A DNA stretch of 64,000 nt from an uncultured Porphyromonadaceae bacterium (GTDB lineage Bacteria; Bacteroidota; Bacteroidia; Bacteroidales; Muribaculaceae), in assembly GCA_947177635.1 (NCBI GenBank), contig CAMWVQ010000002.1, positions 1 to 64,000 on the forward strand, written 5' to 3'. Position 1 is the stretch's first letter. Every line of letters begins with the position of its first letter. The notes under the pieces were generated by a model that worked only from the letters and a program-made list of their open reading frames with translations, had not been told where the DNA came from and made no database searches. The translations under genes and the position numbers were made by a program. Of this stretch, positions 27,824 through 37,405 are shown in pieces.

Positions 27824-28879
27824 TCAGCCTTCAATCAAATCAAGGTAAGCCTCGACCTGGCGCTTGTCTTTTTCAATCCAGTCTATGGCTTTGACATTTC
27901 CGAGGAATTTGTCATGTTCCCTTTCCATCTTGTCTACGCATGCCTGCAGGTCGTTTTTGTCACCCGACTTGAAAATCAACCCGGTGCCCAAATCCTTTAC
28001 CATGTCGATGGAGCTGCCCACCCGGTCGCTCACAATCACCGGCAGGCCCCAATACAGTGCCTCTTCCACCACCAGCCCCCACGTCTCAGAATATGAGGGC
28101 AATATGAATACATCATGGGTCTGATATATCTCTCCCAAAGAGTCATTGTTGACAAACCCCCTAAATTCAATATTGCTATTTGCTTTGCTTTTCAAAGCAT
28201 TGGCAAGAACTCCGTCGCCAACAATTGTCAAAGGTTTGCCATTCAGATTAAATGCGTCAATAAGCAGACCCACGTTTTTGACATCTATAAGACGCCCTAC
28301 ATACAGGTATTTCAAGTCTGTATATTCACGAGATTTGGCCAAGTCAATATCTCTGGCTCCCTTGTTGAAAATGCCCACACTGCCGGTGATGTTGCATTTC
28401 CCCTTGAAACCTATCCTCTTAAACAATTCGGCATGTGGTTGGCCTGACGGCAAGACAGCACTCATACGGCTGATGACAAGTCGTTTGATCAGACCTTTCA
28501 ACCCTGAGAAGTTCGTGTCAAATATAGTTGACTCGCAAACTAAAACGTTTCTTTTTTTTGCGGAAAACAAACTAAATAAATTATACTCCGGAGCCATCCA
28601 TCCCGAATACAATATTTTGCGACATTTGATTCGTCGCATTAGCTTAATCAATCCCAGGAATGTCTTGAGTTTGTTACGGTCATTAGAGTCTCCCTGATTG
28701 ATAAATGTGTAGTCAAATCTCGTCTCGACAGAATCGCCAAGGATGGTATTCACAGCCTCGGATCCGTATCCATACAAAACTAACAACACACTATGGGTCT
28801 TTGAAATCTCATTGCAGAGGTTGAATTTATAGAAAGACGGGGTGTTTGTAAGGTATACGAAATCGTATTTCTTCTTCAT
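27824..28879 (-). CDS. Glycosyltransferase family 4 protein
   Basis: A 351-residue GT-B glycosyltransferase. N-terminal VYLTNTPSFYKFNLCNEIS is the acceptor-domain start. The donor domain has LKYLYVGRLIDVKNVGLLIDAF, PLTIVGDG, and LPSYSETWGLVVEEALYWGLPVIVSDRVG with the E-x7-E motif. The gene is AT-rich compared with the operon ends. It begins 26 bases after the acyltransferase stop at 28906. Sugar specificity cannot be read from the sequence. Confidence 0.87.
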   Translation of the reverse strand: MKKKYDFVYLTNTPSFYKFNLCNEISKTHSVLLVLYGYGSEAVNTILGDSVETRFDYTFINQGDSNDRNKLKTFLGLIKLMRRIKCRKILYSGWMAPEYNLFSLFSAKKRNVLVCESTIFDTNFSGLKGLIKRLVISRMSAVLPSGQPHAELFKRIGFKGKCNITGSVGIFNKGARDIDLAKSREYTDLKYLYVGRLIDVKNVGLLIDAFNLNGKPLTIVGDGVLANALKSKANSNIEFRGFVNNDSLGEIYQTHDVFILPSYSETWGLVVEEALYWGLPVIVSDRVGSSIDMVKDLGTGLIFKSGDKNDLQACVDKMEREHDKFLGNVKAIDWIEKDKRQVEAYLDLIEG

Positions 28880-28905
28880 AATGCGCGGAAAAGTTGTCTG
28901 GGGTA

Positions 28906-29940
28906 TTATCTTCCTCCTGTCAGATATTTGTAGATATTATAGCTTATGCGGTTGTTGGCGTTAAGGCGTTTCCAGTATCGGGCAATGGTTATAAGTACTA
29001 TGCATGTGACAATCGCCGGAATCAGATAGGCGACCCCTTCCACCAGTGCGCTTTGCGGTATGATCGGGAATAACAGCGTGGACACAATTGTCAGAAACGG
29101 CACATGCGCGCAATACAGGAAGAATGTCTGGTCAGTAAGATACGATGGAAAATATTTATGGATACCGATGATGTCATATGTGTTCCAGATGCCTATGACC
29201 CCTAACAGAATCACAGGAAAAGAATACCACTTGTCAGCAGTCGTGTGCATCCCGTTATAAATCAGCCATCCTGTGATGCCAATGTATCCAATCAGCATCA
29301 CTACCGCTATCCACCTGTTGTTCAGCTGTAAAAGCTCCTTGTTTGAAAGCGCGAAATAACTTCCGATTGAAAACCATGTCAGGGGCCATGAAAGCCAAGG
29401 TATCAGTTTCAGCATTCCGCATACAAAGACTACGACCAGCAGAAACACAGACGGATGTTTTCGTTGACATAGGAAAATCAACGGGCTTAAGGCCACAACC
29501 GCAATCAGGTCTCTCACATACCATAAATGGAATGCCAATGGAGGCGCGATATACATCCTTTTCAAGAAGCGCAAGATTTCCACAAAATCACCCTCATTCA
29601 GAATTGAAAAATAATCCTGATTCAGAGGCTTGACCAATGAAGCCAACCAAAGTTGCATGACGAAAAGTGTACACCATACAACATATGGGATAAAAAGCGT
29701 CTTGAACCGTTTGTATATGCTTTGTTTTATGACAGAGAGGTTTCCCTTTCGATAGAAAAACAAATATCCCGAAATGATGAAGAACAATGGGACAGCGAAA
29801 TTTGAAGCGGTATGCAACAAATCCTGAAAGAAAAACGAAGCGGAATTTCTTCCACCGGCGTAATCCGTGTGGATGAAAAAGACAGCAATTATCGCGATGA
29901 ATGAGATGTTTCTTATTTTGTCGCTGATATATGGGCTCAT
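28906..29940 (-). CDS. Acyltransferase 3 family membrane protein (second copy)
   Basis: A 344-residue PF01757 membrane acyltransferase with about ten hydrophobic helices. The N-terminus is RNISFIAIIAVFFIHTDYAGG, where the histidine in FFIHTDY takes the catalytic place. PLFFIISGYLFF and LAFHLWYVRDLIAVVALSPLI are typical. The ATG overlaps the polymerase stop by four bases. It is only distantly similar to the other acyltransferase at 26880, so two different decorations are likely. Confidence 0.85.
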   Translation of the reverse strand: MSPYISDKIRNISFIAIIAVFFIHTDYAGGRNSASFFFQDLLHTASNFAVPLFFIISGYLFFYRKGNLSVIKQSIYKRFKTLFIPYVVWCTLFVMQLWLASLVKPLNQDYFSILNEGDFVEILRFLKRMYIAPPLAFHLWYVRDLIAVVALSPLIFLCQRKHPSVFLLVVVFVCGMLKLIPWLSWPLTWFSIGSYFALSNKELLQLNNRWIAVVMLIGYIGITGWLIYNGMHTTADKWYSFPVILLGVIGIWNTYDIIGIHKYFPSYLTDQTFFLYCAHVPFLTIVSTLLFPIIPQSALVEGVAYLIPAIVTCIVLITIARYWKRLNANNRISYNIYKYLTGGR

Positions 29941-31337
29941 CGTATCTGACGTCTTACAGGCAGTTGTTTAGGTTTAAAGAACTTTTTGTAAATCCAAATG
30001 ACAAACAAGATTTGAAGGATAAGGCCATATGACAATGTGATATTGGCCTCCACAACAATCAGTTTTGGGAGCAAAAACACCAATATCATCAAATTTATGT
30101 CACCGCGTCCGTAATTGAATTTACCACATACGAAAGCAATAAGCCATCCTTGCAAAAACGACAGCAGAACCATTCCGGCCCACCCGAAATTAGCATAGAA
30201 CTCTACAAGTATAGGGAAGTTTATGGAGGCATTCCAGGATTTATCTTTGACACGATAATATACGGCCCATTCATCACCCATATTCATGGACGGGCGCATC
30301 GGGAGAAAGACGCGAGGCAGTATCAATGTCGGTAGCCAGACAAATGTCTTGCCATATTGGTATGGGTAATCTCGGTCTTCGACGCAATGCACAACCGTTG
30401 CGAGGTATGACACACCTTCAAAGCGGTTGTCGACATTGGATTCTTCTTCAGATTCCTGAAGTCGACTTTTGTTGCGTTCCCAACTGAAATTGCCATATTC
30501 GTCCTCAAGTATCTTCATGCCGATTTCCATCCTCTTTGAGCCGGAGGTCAAAAGTCCCTCACTGCGATAATCATGGCGGCTCATATATATCGGCAGCAAT
30601 GCGATGGCGACAATTACCACAGGCACAACGGGTATTTTTTTCCTCTCCACAACATATACAGCTACCGGAGCTGAAATAAGAATTATGGAATAGATGAACA
30701 GTGTCCCACCTATGTAATAAATGAAATTATATATGGTATATAAAGCCACGATAATGATTAGAAACAAACTGCGGCCGCCTCTCAAATAATATATTGAGAA
30801 CACACACAATACCATCGCCGGCATCATATCCGCAATCATTCCAATGAATGAAATTTGAATCCTGATGAAACCGAGCAGGAATTGGAATACGCTTATGGCG
30901 AATCCTGATGAAATGGCAGCTATTGTCAGTCGTTGTAGTTTTTTATCACTTATTTTCTTATCGGGGAAAAACGGAGAGACTTTTGCTTTGCGTGAGTTGA
31001 ATGTGAAGAAGCCAATGTAGATGGCCCATACTGAAAGGGCGGAGAAAGTTGCCATCAGTGGTATATGTTCCTCCCTGATTACCCTGTGAACCGCCACAAT
31101 CTTGTCTTCCCATAAATATGGGCTTAGAAACATATTCCAGGTCTGATATATGACGAGTGTGATTATTGCCGTGGATACATCCTTGCGTTTTATAAGGCCG
31201 ATCACGATTGCCAAAACGGGAATCAGACCGACGTATGCCATTATGGCCGGAAATTCTCCGTATGCCGGTGCCGGCTGAAAGATGCTGTAAAACACCACGA
31301 GTACAGCCGATATGGCTATATTGACAGCGTGTCTCAT
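29937..31337 (-). CDS. Wzy-like O-antigen polymerase
   Basis: A 466-residue polytopic membrane protein, the best candidate for the repeat-unit polymerase. It has about 11-12 hydrophobic helices and one large soluble loop (about residues 258-380) rich in charged residues, then FPILVEFYANFGWAGMVLLSFLQGWL, a C-terminal pattern common in Wzy polymerases. Sequence conservation in this family is very low, so the call rests on topology and location among wzx and glycosyltransferase genes. It is AT-rich. It starts 19 bases after the GT4 gene at 31357. Confidence 0.75.
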   Translation of the reverse strand: MRHAVNIAISAVLVVFYSIFQPAPAYGEFPAIMAYVGLIPVLAIVIGLIKRKDVSTAIITLVIYQTWNMFLSPYLWEDKIVAVHRVIREEHIPLMATFSALSVWAIYIGFFTFNSRKAKVSPFFPDKKISDKKLQRLTIAAISSGFAISVFQFLLGFIRIQISFIGMIADMMPAMVLCVFSIYYLRGGRSLFLIIIVALYTIYNFIYYIGGTLFIYSIILISAPVAVYVVERKKIPVVPVVIVAIALLPIYMSRHDYRSEGLLTSGSKRMEIGMKILEDEYGNFSWERNKSRLQESEEESNVDNRFEGVSYLATVVHCVEDRDYPYQYGKTFVWLPTLILPRVFLPMRPSMNMGDEWAVYYRVKDKSWNASINFPILVEFYANFGWAGMVLLSFLQGWLIAFVCGKFNYGRGDINLMILVFLLPKLIVVEANITLSYGLILQILFVIWIYKKFFKPKQLPVRRQIR

Positions 31338-31356
31338 TTAATTTTAGAAATTGGGA

Positions 31357-32346
31357 TTATACCCGGAAATATGTTTTGTAAAAGTCCGCATAACGCAAAG
31401 CGATATTCTCACGCTTGTATCGTTTAATGTTTTCGAAGCCAATTGCCACAAGCCGCTGGCGCTCTGAGGAATCGTTTATTAGGCGCATAAGCCCTTCGCG
31501 TATGCCTGCCACATCTTCAGGCGAGTACAACAAGGCACCCCCTCCGCAGACGCTTCGGGTTGGTTCGGTGTTGGCGGTCAATACCGGACGTCCCATGGAC
31601 TGAGCTTCAAGTATGGGCAATCCGAAACCCTCGGAGCGTGATACAAAATACAAAATGTCACACTGACGGTACTTTTCAATGACCTCCTCGTTAGACAATC
31701 TGTTGGAGATGTTGTATTTGATTCCCAGTTGATTCATACGTTCTACAAGGTGCTCGGCAGGCGAACCAATTATCTCAAGCCTACATGGCAACCCAGCAGA
31801 CGCTTCAATCAGGGCTTCAAGATTTTTATGTGGGCCTGTCCCGATTTGAAGAATGACAGGAGTGTCATCGCAAGAATCCTTGCATACCGGTTTTATGTCA
31901 AGAACCACAGGATTATCAATCACCTCGATTTTTCTGGAAGGAATATTGAGAATATTTATCAAATCCTGTCGGGTGAGTTTGCTGACACAGGTAAACTTTT
32001 TAAGAAAAAGAGCAGAAAGGATGAACGACAGGAAGACGTAGAGCCTGCGCTTGAATGTCTTCGGATGGTTCTTGTACATCCCTATGTCATGGACGGTCAT
32101 AGTCGTTCTCCTCCAAGGGAAAAACATCCACAGGTAATTAACATCGCCAGTGATATGGTATATGTCAAATTTTTCCTTGCGTAAGCGACGTATGTCCCTA
32201 AAAGTCTCTTTCCATGATACAGGCTTGTACCATTTTGTCACCGAGTGTCCCCTTCTGCTTAGCTCCTCTGAAATAGCATCAAACACCAATTCGATGCTCG
32301 TCTCATTCTTTTCCTTTTCGCGGTATATGTAACAAATCCTTGACAA
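31357..32346 (-). CDS. Glycosyltransferase family 4 protein
   Basis: A 329-residue GT-B transferase. Acceptor-domain stretches are FDIYHITGDVNYL and TMTVHDIGM. The donor domain shows ILQIGTGPHKNLEALIEA, LYFVSRSEGFGLPILEAQSMGRPVLT (E-x7-E) and GGGALLYSPEDVAGI. It lies five bases from the neighbouring GT2 gene. Similar proteins are often labelled mannosyl- or rhamnosyltransferases, but no such choice is supported here. Confidence 0.87.
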   Translation of the reverse strand: MSRICYIYREKEKNETSIELVFDAISEELSRRGHSVTKWYKPVSWKETFRDIRRLRKEKFDIYHITGDVNYLWMFFPWRRTTMTVHDIGMYKNHPKTFKRRLYVFLSFILSALFLKKFTCVSKLTRQDLINILNIPSRKIEVIDNPVVLDIKPVCKDSCDDTPVILQIGTGPHKNLEALIEASAGLPCRLEIIGSPAEHLVERMNQLGIKYNISNRLSNEEVIEKYRQCDILYFVSRSEGFGLPILEAQSMGRPVLTANTEPTRSVCGGGALLYSPEDVAGIREGLMRLINDSSERQRLVAIGFENIKRYKRENIALRYADFYKTYFRV

Positions 32347-32351
32347 GACCT

Positions 32352-33362
32352 TTAATGTTTTAATGCAAATGCCAAAAGTAAATCGGCAATTGGCAGAGGC
32401 AGCCTTAGCAAGACAAATCTCAACATTTTACCGTTGATACTTTTGGGCTTGAATGCTTCGACAAGGAGACTCTTGTCATGTAGGATAAGACGCAACATCT
32501 CCTTGCGGTTGACTATATTTTCTTCTTGACTGTAAATGGCCTGTAAAAGCAAAGACAAGCTTCCTGTCACCGAGAAGTAATTGATTCGTTCAATATTCGT
32601 ATGGGAAAACCTGTATTGTGACTTCAACGTCATACATACGTCTAAAAGGACTCTGTATCGCCGGTACAGTTCACGGTAGGGATGTGATTTGCGTGAAAGA
32701 CCAATAGTGTACTCCTCCCAAATATAGTTGTACAGAGTTCCACTGTATGTCACGATTTTTGTCGTGTGGCATAAGTAGGTCAGATAAAACAAATGGTCTT
32801 CACTTAAATGAAATTCAGAAGTAAATCTGATATTGTTCCTCCTGATGATTTCGAAATCATATAATTTCCCTACTACTTGGCCATATTCAAACAGGGAATC
32901 AGAGATAAACGCATTTTCCAGGAAAAAAAGGCCGTCATATGTCGCCTCAGATAGGTCTATTTTCTCTCCAAGGAATTTTTTGTCAGGAGTGACCCTGTGA
33001 TACCCCTGCATAATAATTATTGCAGCATCTGCTTGATGGGAGTCAAGGTGGAAATTTTCCAGATAGCCAGGTTCCAGGCTGTCGTCAGAATCAACGAATG
33101 TCACCCACTTGGATTTGCAGTTGTCAAGACCATAGTTCCGTGCATTCCCTGCGCCTCCGTTTGGAATATGCAACGACCGTATGCGGCTTTCTGAAGCCGC
33201 GTAATGGTCGCATATCTTTCCTGAATCGTCGGGGCTGCCGTCATCCACCAGAATAAGCTCCCAGTCAGAGTAAGATTGAGCCAGGATTGAGTCGACGCAT
33301 CGTTCTATGGTAGACTCAGCCTTGTAGACAGGTACTATGATGGTTATTGTGGCGTTATCCAT
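32352..33362 (-). CDS. Glycosyltransferase family 2 protein
   Basis: A 336-residue GT-A transferase with N-terminal TITIIVPVYKAESTIERCVDSIL, LILVDDGSPDDSG and the metal-binding VDSDDSL. The C-terminal part is an unassigned acceptor region. ATG 33362 was chosen since it starts directly before the conserved strand and overlaps the upstream gene by eight bases; a start at 33422 would overlap by 68. One of five GT2 genes in this operon. Confidence 0.86.
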   Translation of the reverse strand: MDNATITIIVPVYKAESTIERCVDSILAQSYSDWELILVDDGSPDDSGKICDHYAASESRIRSLHIPNGGAGNARNYGLDNCKSKWVTFVDSDDSLEPGYLENFHLDSHQADAAIIIMQGYHRVTPDKKFLGEKIDLSEATYDGLFFLENAFISDSLFEYGQVVGKLYDFEIIRRNNIRFTSEFHLSEDHLFYLTYLCHTTKIVTYSGTLYNYIWEEYTIGLSRKSHPYRELYRRYRVLLDVCMTLKSQYRFSHTNIERINYFSVTGSLSLLLQAIYSQEENIVNRKEMLRLILHDKSLLVEAFKPKSINGKMLRFVLLRLPLPIADLLLAFALKH

Positions 33363-34401
33363 TGAGAACATGGTGTAATATCTGCCGGATGCGACCGTGA
33401 TATGAGTAATCTGAGGAAACACAACGCCGATGGCCCGCTTCTGCTATTCTTCTTCGGGCGACCTCATCTGTTATGTATTTGCGACATTTGTCAAGCAGCT
33501 CTTGGTTGTCAGAGAAATATACAGCCTCTTCATCCTCCTTGAACAAGTCAAGATGCTCGCTCGTGCGTTCTGCCAGCATGAACGATCCGCATGCTGGGAT
33601 CTCTATCGACCGGGTGGTCTGGAGATCCTTGTTCATCTTTCTCAGGAAGCAAAGCGATATTTTGCAACCCGACAAGGCCTTGCAATATTCATCACTGACA
33701 AGCTCAGTGCCTCTGAACATCAGATTGTGATGGCCGTCGCAAAACTCCTTCCAACGATAATTGCCCCATATGTCGACTCTGATTCCGTTGTCTGCGAGAT
33801 ACTTTATTGATTCTGCCCTCTCATCTTCATACGCCCCGATGAAACCAACTTCGCAATCATACTTCTCATGCTCTTCGACAGAGAGTTCAAACGGACGATG
33901 GAATCCTTTTTGGAAAGCATTCCCGATGTAAATGACATCCTTGCACCCCGCATTCTTCATCTCCTCGACCGCGTATGATTTCGTGGTCACATAGCAATCA
34001 TAAAACGGGAGCGACTCAATGAATTGGCGTGACTGGTTGTGACGTCCCATCATCCAGTCGGGAGAATAGCCTATTATTTTCGAGTCTGGCTGGGTCTGCT
34101 TGATTGTCTCGAAAGTTGTTTTGTCAATGACTATCCCCTTGTCAATCCAGATTACATCATAATGGGAAGGGTTGCTCATCACCAGCCTTTTGATTTCGTG
34201 GTTCGCGCCTGATAAATCTGGCAATGGGACATTGAGGCCAAGACGAAACAACCTGTTACAGATTCGATAATGCAGATTGTAAGGCACTTTGGTTGTGTCT
34301 ACATGCTCTACAGTCCCAAACTCCTGCAATACTTTGTCTCTTAATGTGCAAGTATTGCTTTCTCCAAGCCCTGAAAAGCCTCCGATTGACAGAATGTTCA
34401 T
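33355..34401 (-). CDS. CgeB-like glycosyltransferase
   Basis: A 348-residue protein resembling the CgeB/PF13524 group of GT-B glycosyltransferases. Indicators are the N-terminal NILSIGGFSGLGESNTC, HYDVIWIDKGIVI, IGYSPDWMM, CEVGFIGAYEDERAESI and the C-terminal RSIEIPACGSFMLAERTSEHLDLFKEDEEAVYF, which is the characteristic donor-site end of this group. Members decorate spores or surface polysaccharides. It is less typical than its neighbours, so the exact activity is open. Confidence 0.75.
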   Translation of the reverse strand: MNILSIGGFSGLGESNTCTLRDKVLQEFGTVEHVDTTKVPYNLHYRICNRLFRLGLNVPLPDLSGANHEIKRLVMSNPSHYDVIWIDKGIVIDKTTFETIKQTQPDSKIIGYSPDWMMGRHNQSRQFIESLPFYDCYVTTKSYAVEEMKNAGCKDVIYIGNAFQKGFHRPFELSVEEHEKYDCEVGFIGAYEDERAESIKYLADNGIRVDIWGNYRWKEFCDGHHNLMFRGTELVSDEYCKALSGCKISLCFLRKMNKDLQTTRSIEIPACGSFMLAERTSEHLDLFKEDEEAVYFSDNQELLDKCRKYITDEVARRRIAEAGHRRCVSSDYSYHGRIRQILHHVLNG

Positions 34402-34421
34402 CTGTTAGATTAGATCGAGAA

Positions 34422-35366
34422 TCAATGCCTGAGGAATAATTTCCTGAATCGTAAAAAGTTTTCCAGGCCAATTAAGCCGGAAATCTGTTTTGTCCGTCTT
34501 GTCCCGGCAGGGAGCGGTTTCTGCCCAATTGATGTGATTTCATATTTGGCTATAGCACACAAATCAGGATATTTACCGTAATAAAGATACATGAACATAC
34601 TGAAATTGCGAGTCAACGCGACTTTGACGCGCTCCGAATTTTCGTGTGAGAGCGCAGTCTGTTTGTATCTTATGAAGCTGTCGAGCAACGCTTCGATTTT
34701 CGCTTTGGAATTGCCTTTGCTGACACTGTCGTAATCTCCGGTGCGGTAATACAGTTTCCCCTGAGGACAAAACAGAACCTTTGATGCGTTTGCCAGTACT
34801 CGTGAGAAATATTCCCCATCCTGGTTCTTTTTCAAGCCGACGACCCACTCTCCTGCCTTGATGGCCAGTTTGCGGGAAATCAGATAACACGCAGTTTCAA
34901 ACATCTCTGAATGATTCCATAAGTCCAGAAGCATATCGAAACCGTTGTCATAATCTTTGTAGACATTCAGATTCGGGAATTTGGCATCCTCAATGGTGGT
35001 GTAGAATCTGTCCCAAGGGCATGTCGCAACAGCCATATCGTCATTTGCAGTTGTAAGCAACTCCATCTGCTCCTTCACCTTGTTTGGTGAAATGACGTTG
35101 TCGGCATCAAGGAACATAACGTATTCTCCACTCGATTTCTCCAACGCAAGGTTCCTTGCTGCGCAGGCACCCCTGTTCGGTTGGGAAAAAACATGGATGT
35201 TACTATGCTCTTTTTCCCATCTCCCAACAATCTCCAAAGTCCTGTCTGCCGAGCCATCGTCAACCACGATTATTTCAACATCTGTATAGTCCTGGTTGAC
35301 ACAGCTCAACAAAGTCTCCTCTATGAACTGCTCTGAATTGTATGCGGGGACGAGAATCGAGACCAT
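34422..35366 (-). CDS. Glycosyltransferase family 2 protein
   Basis: A 314-residue GT-A transferase: VSILVPAYNSEQFIEETLLSCV, IIVVDDGSADRTLEIV, QPNRGACAARNLAL and MFLDADNVI, the last being the DxD-type metal site. VGLKKNQDGEYFSRVL is the later conserved ED-like block. It follows the next gene upstream by two bases, so the GT2 genes are tightly packed. Donor unknown. Confidence 0.87.
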   Translation of the reverse strand: MVSILVPAYNSEQFIEETLLSCVNQDYTDVEIIVVDDGSADRTLEIVGRWEKEHSNIHVFSQPNRGACAARNLALEKSSGEYVMFLDADNVISPNKVKEQMELLTTANDDMAVATCPWDRFYTTIEDAKFPNLNVYKDYDNGFDMLLDLWNHSEMFETACYLISRKLAIKAGEWVVGLKKNQDGEYFSRVLANASKVLFCPQGKLYYRTGDYDSVSKGNSKAKIEALLDSFIRYKQTALSHENSERVKVALTRNFSMFMYLYYGKYPDLCAIAKYEITSIGQKPLPAGTRRTKQISGLIGLENFLRFRKLFLRH

Positions 35367-35368
35367 AG

Positions 35369-36364
35369 TTATCGTTTTTTGATAAACAAAGCTTTAGCGT
35401 TGTAATATGAAGACCGAAGGCGTATATAGTTGGATATGCCCAATGTCAGAATTATTCGGCCTAATGCTCCGCTATGATGCAGACAAGATTTTCTGCTAAT
35501 AATGAAGCTGAGTTCATCTTCTATGTGGAAATTTTTGCCAAACATTGAATAAAACGCCGAAATCAGATTCAACAACCAAATGTAAAACTGTGAATGCAGA
35601 TATTTATCCGGTGAGTATTTTTGCAATGTGGCAAAAATTTTACAAAAGGCTTTGATTTTGTCCTCCATTTTCCACGCAGCTGGTGCGCCGCAGGTTGTGG
35701 ACCCGACTCTTTCAAAGTTGCCATATAGCCCCGTGTTGACAAATGCGATTTTATTTGTTTTTTCAAATAGATTACAGAACATATATGTGTCTTCAAACAC
35801 CATACGTTCTGGAAATCTAATGTCATTAAAAAGTCTTGTGCGATACAGTTTTCCCCATGGGGCTGTTTTCAAGACTTTTTCGGTTGGCCGTACGGAATTT
35901 ATAATATCTGTATGCTCAATGAATTCTTTTTTTGAATTCAATACAGTGATGTTTTCGTAAAAAGGCTTCTCTGACGAATTAAGCTCTTGATGGTCTTTAA
36001 ATCGGATATAAGGAAATTGTATGATGTCGATTTCGCTATTGTTGTCAAAATATTCGACACTTTTTGCTAAGGTATTCTCGTCAATCAACAAATCATCCGC
36101 GTCAACAAAACAGATATATTCCCCGCTTGCGAGTGTTAACGCGTGATTGCGAGCTGTACCTTGTCCGCTGTTATGCTGATGGATGACGCGGATTCGTGAA
36201 TCGACCTCAGAGTACCTCTGGCAGATATCCAAAGAATTGTCAGTAGAGCCGTCATCAATGATAATCAACTCCCAATTGGAAAATGACTGACGCCTGATAG
36301 AGTCAATACATACTCCAATGTAATTAGATACGTTATAGGCTGGTACGATGATTGAAACCTGCAT
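35369..36364 (-). CDS. Glycosyltransferase family 2 protein
   Basis: A 331-residue GT-A transferase with VSIIVPAYNVSNYIGVCIDSI, LIIIDDGSTDNSLDIC, NSGQGTARNHAL and CFVDADDLL. It is one of the most AT-rich genes in the window: the line 35521-35580 has 20 G/C in 60 bases. That contrasts with the aminotransferase gene in the same operon and points to separate origin. The related protein at 32352 has the same domain plan. Confidence 0.87.
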   Translation of the reverse strand: MQVSIIVPAYNVSNYIGVCIDSIRRQSFSNWELIIIDDGSTDNSLDICQRYSEVDSRIRVIHQHNSGQGTARNHALTLASGEYICFVDADDLLIDENTLAKSVEYFDNNSEIDIIQFPYIRFKDHQELNSSEKPFYENITVLNSKKEFIEHTDIINSVRPTEKVLKTAPWGKLYRTRLFNDIRFPERMVFEDTYMFCNLFEKTNKIAFVNTGLYGNFERVGSTTCGAPAAWKMEDKIKAFCKIFATLQKYSPDKYLHSQFYIWLLNLISAFYSMFGKNFHIEDELSFIISRKSCLHHSGALGRIILTLGISNYIRLRSSYYNAKALFIKKR

Positions 36365-36371
36365 ACAGAAG

Positions 36372-37370
36372 TTATTTTTCAGGTAATAACTTTAACCTGC
36401 GTGCGATACCAAGAGGGATATGAAAGATTCGTCGAATCGCATACGTGGGCGCGAACCATATGTATCTGAAGATGAATTTTATATCGTCAACGTTTAGTTC
36501 ACTTATCTTCTTTGAAATTGGCAAGAAAACATCCTGGAATTTGTTTTTATCAATTTCTGTATATGCCTTTCCAAATAGTTTTGATATGGCGATTCTGTTT
36601 TTGAATAGCTGATAATTATGAGTGTCTATATATACGGTTGCTCCTGTCGGATGACGGCGGTATACACTCACTACATTGTCCATACAGAATATTTTGCCGA
36701 TTTGGCCGCAAGATAGAAATAGTGAAATATCTCCCATCACCGGCTTTTTAATCTGTGTTAAGCTTATGTACATTGGAGAACTATATACATCCCTCCGGAA
36801 TAAAGTCGTCGCGGTCGGGACTGTCCATTTTTGGTACAGTTCTATAGGATTATATTCTCGATTCTCAAGATGTGCAAAAAAATCTCGAGATTCACCATTG
36901 CAATGCAACACTTGGGCTTTTGCAAAAACCAAAGTATAGTCCGGATGGGATTCAAGGAAATCGACCTGTTTTTGGAGCTTGAGGGGATCAGTCCAGTAGT
37001 CGTCACCCTCGCAAATGGCGATGTACTTGGCGCCGGTGGCGGTCAATGCGCCGGTGGTTATGCGCAGGAGTGAACCATCAAACTTTGAGTGTTGGTTTTC
37101 GGTCTCGTATATCGGGAGGATTATGTCGGGATATTTATCGGCATACTCTTTCAATATGGATGCCGTATTGTCAGTGGACGCATCATCATGCACGATTGCG
37201 ACAAAGGGAAATTTCGTTTTTTGTTGAACAAAACCCTCCAGGGCGTCCTTTAGATATTTCTCGTGATTGTATGTTACGCATTTGATTGCGACTAATGGTT
37301 GTTTAGTCGCACAAAATGCTTCTATAGCATCGATTTGTTTTTTTGCAAATGGATTGATCTGCTTGTTCAT
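36372..37370 (-). CDS. Glycosyltransferase family 2 protein
   Basis: A 332-residue GT2 protein with PLVAIKCVTYNHEKYLKDALEGFVQQKT, FVAIVHDDASTDNT and ICEGDDYWTDP, a variant of the DxD region typical of a subgroup common in Bacteroidetes polysaccharide loci. The start at 37370 (MNKQINPFAKKQ) is preferred since it lies close to the domain; an upstream ATG at 37421 overlaps the CapA-like gene by 16 bases and is possible. AT-rich. Confidence 0.83.
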   Translation of the reverse strand: MNKQINPFAKKQIDAIEAFCATKQPLVAIKCVTYNHEKYLKDALEGFVQQKTKFPFVAIVHDDASTDNTASILKEYADKYPDIILPIYETENQHSKFDGSLLRITTGALTATGAKYIAICEGDDYWTDPLKLQKQVDFLESHPDYTLVFAKAQVLHCNGESRDFFAHLENREYNPIELYQKWTVPTATTLFRRDVYSSPMYISLTQIKKPVMGDISLFLSCGQIGKIFCMDNVVSVYRRHPTGATVYIDTHNYQLFKNRIAISKLFGKAYTEIDKNKFQDVFLPISKKISELNVDDIKFIFRYIWFAPTYAIRRIFHIPLGIARRLKLLPEK

Positions 37371-37405
37371 AATAATTACGAGTCTTTTTTCCTTGGGAGC
37401 GGGGT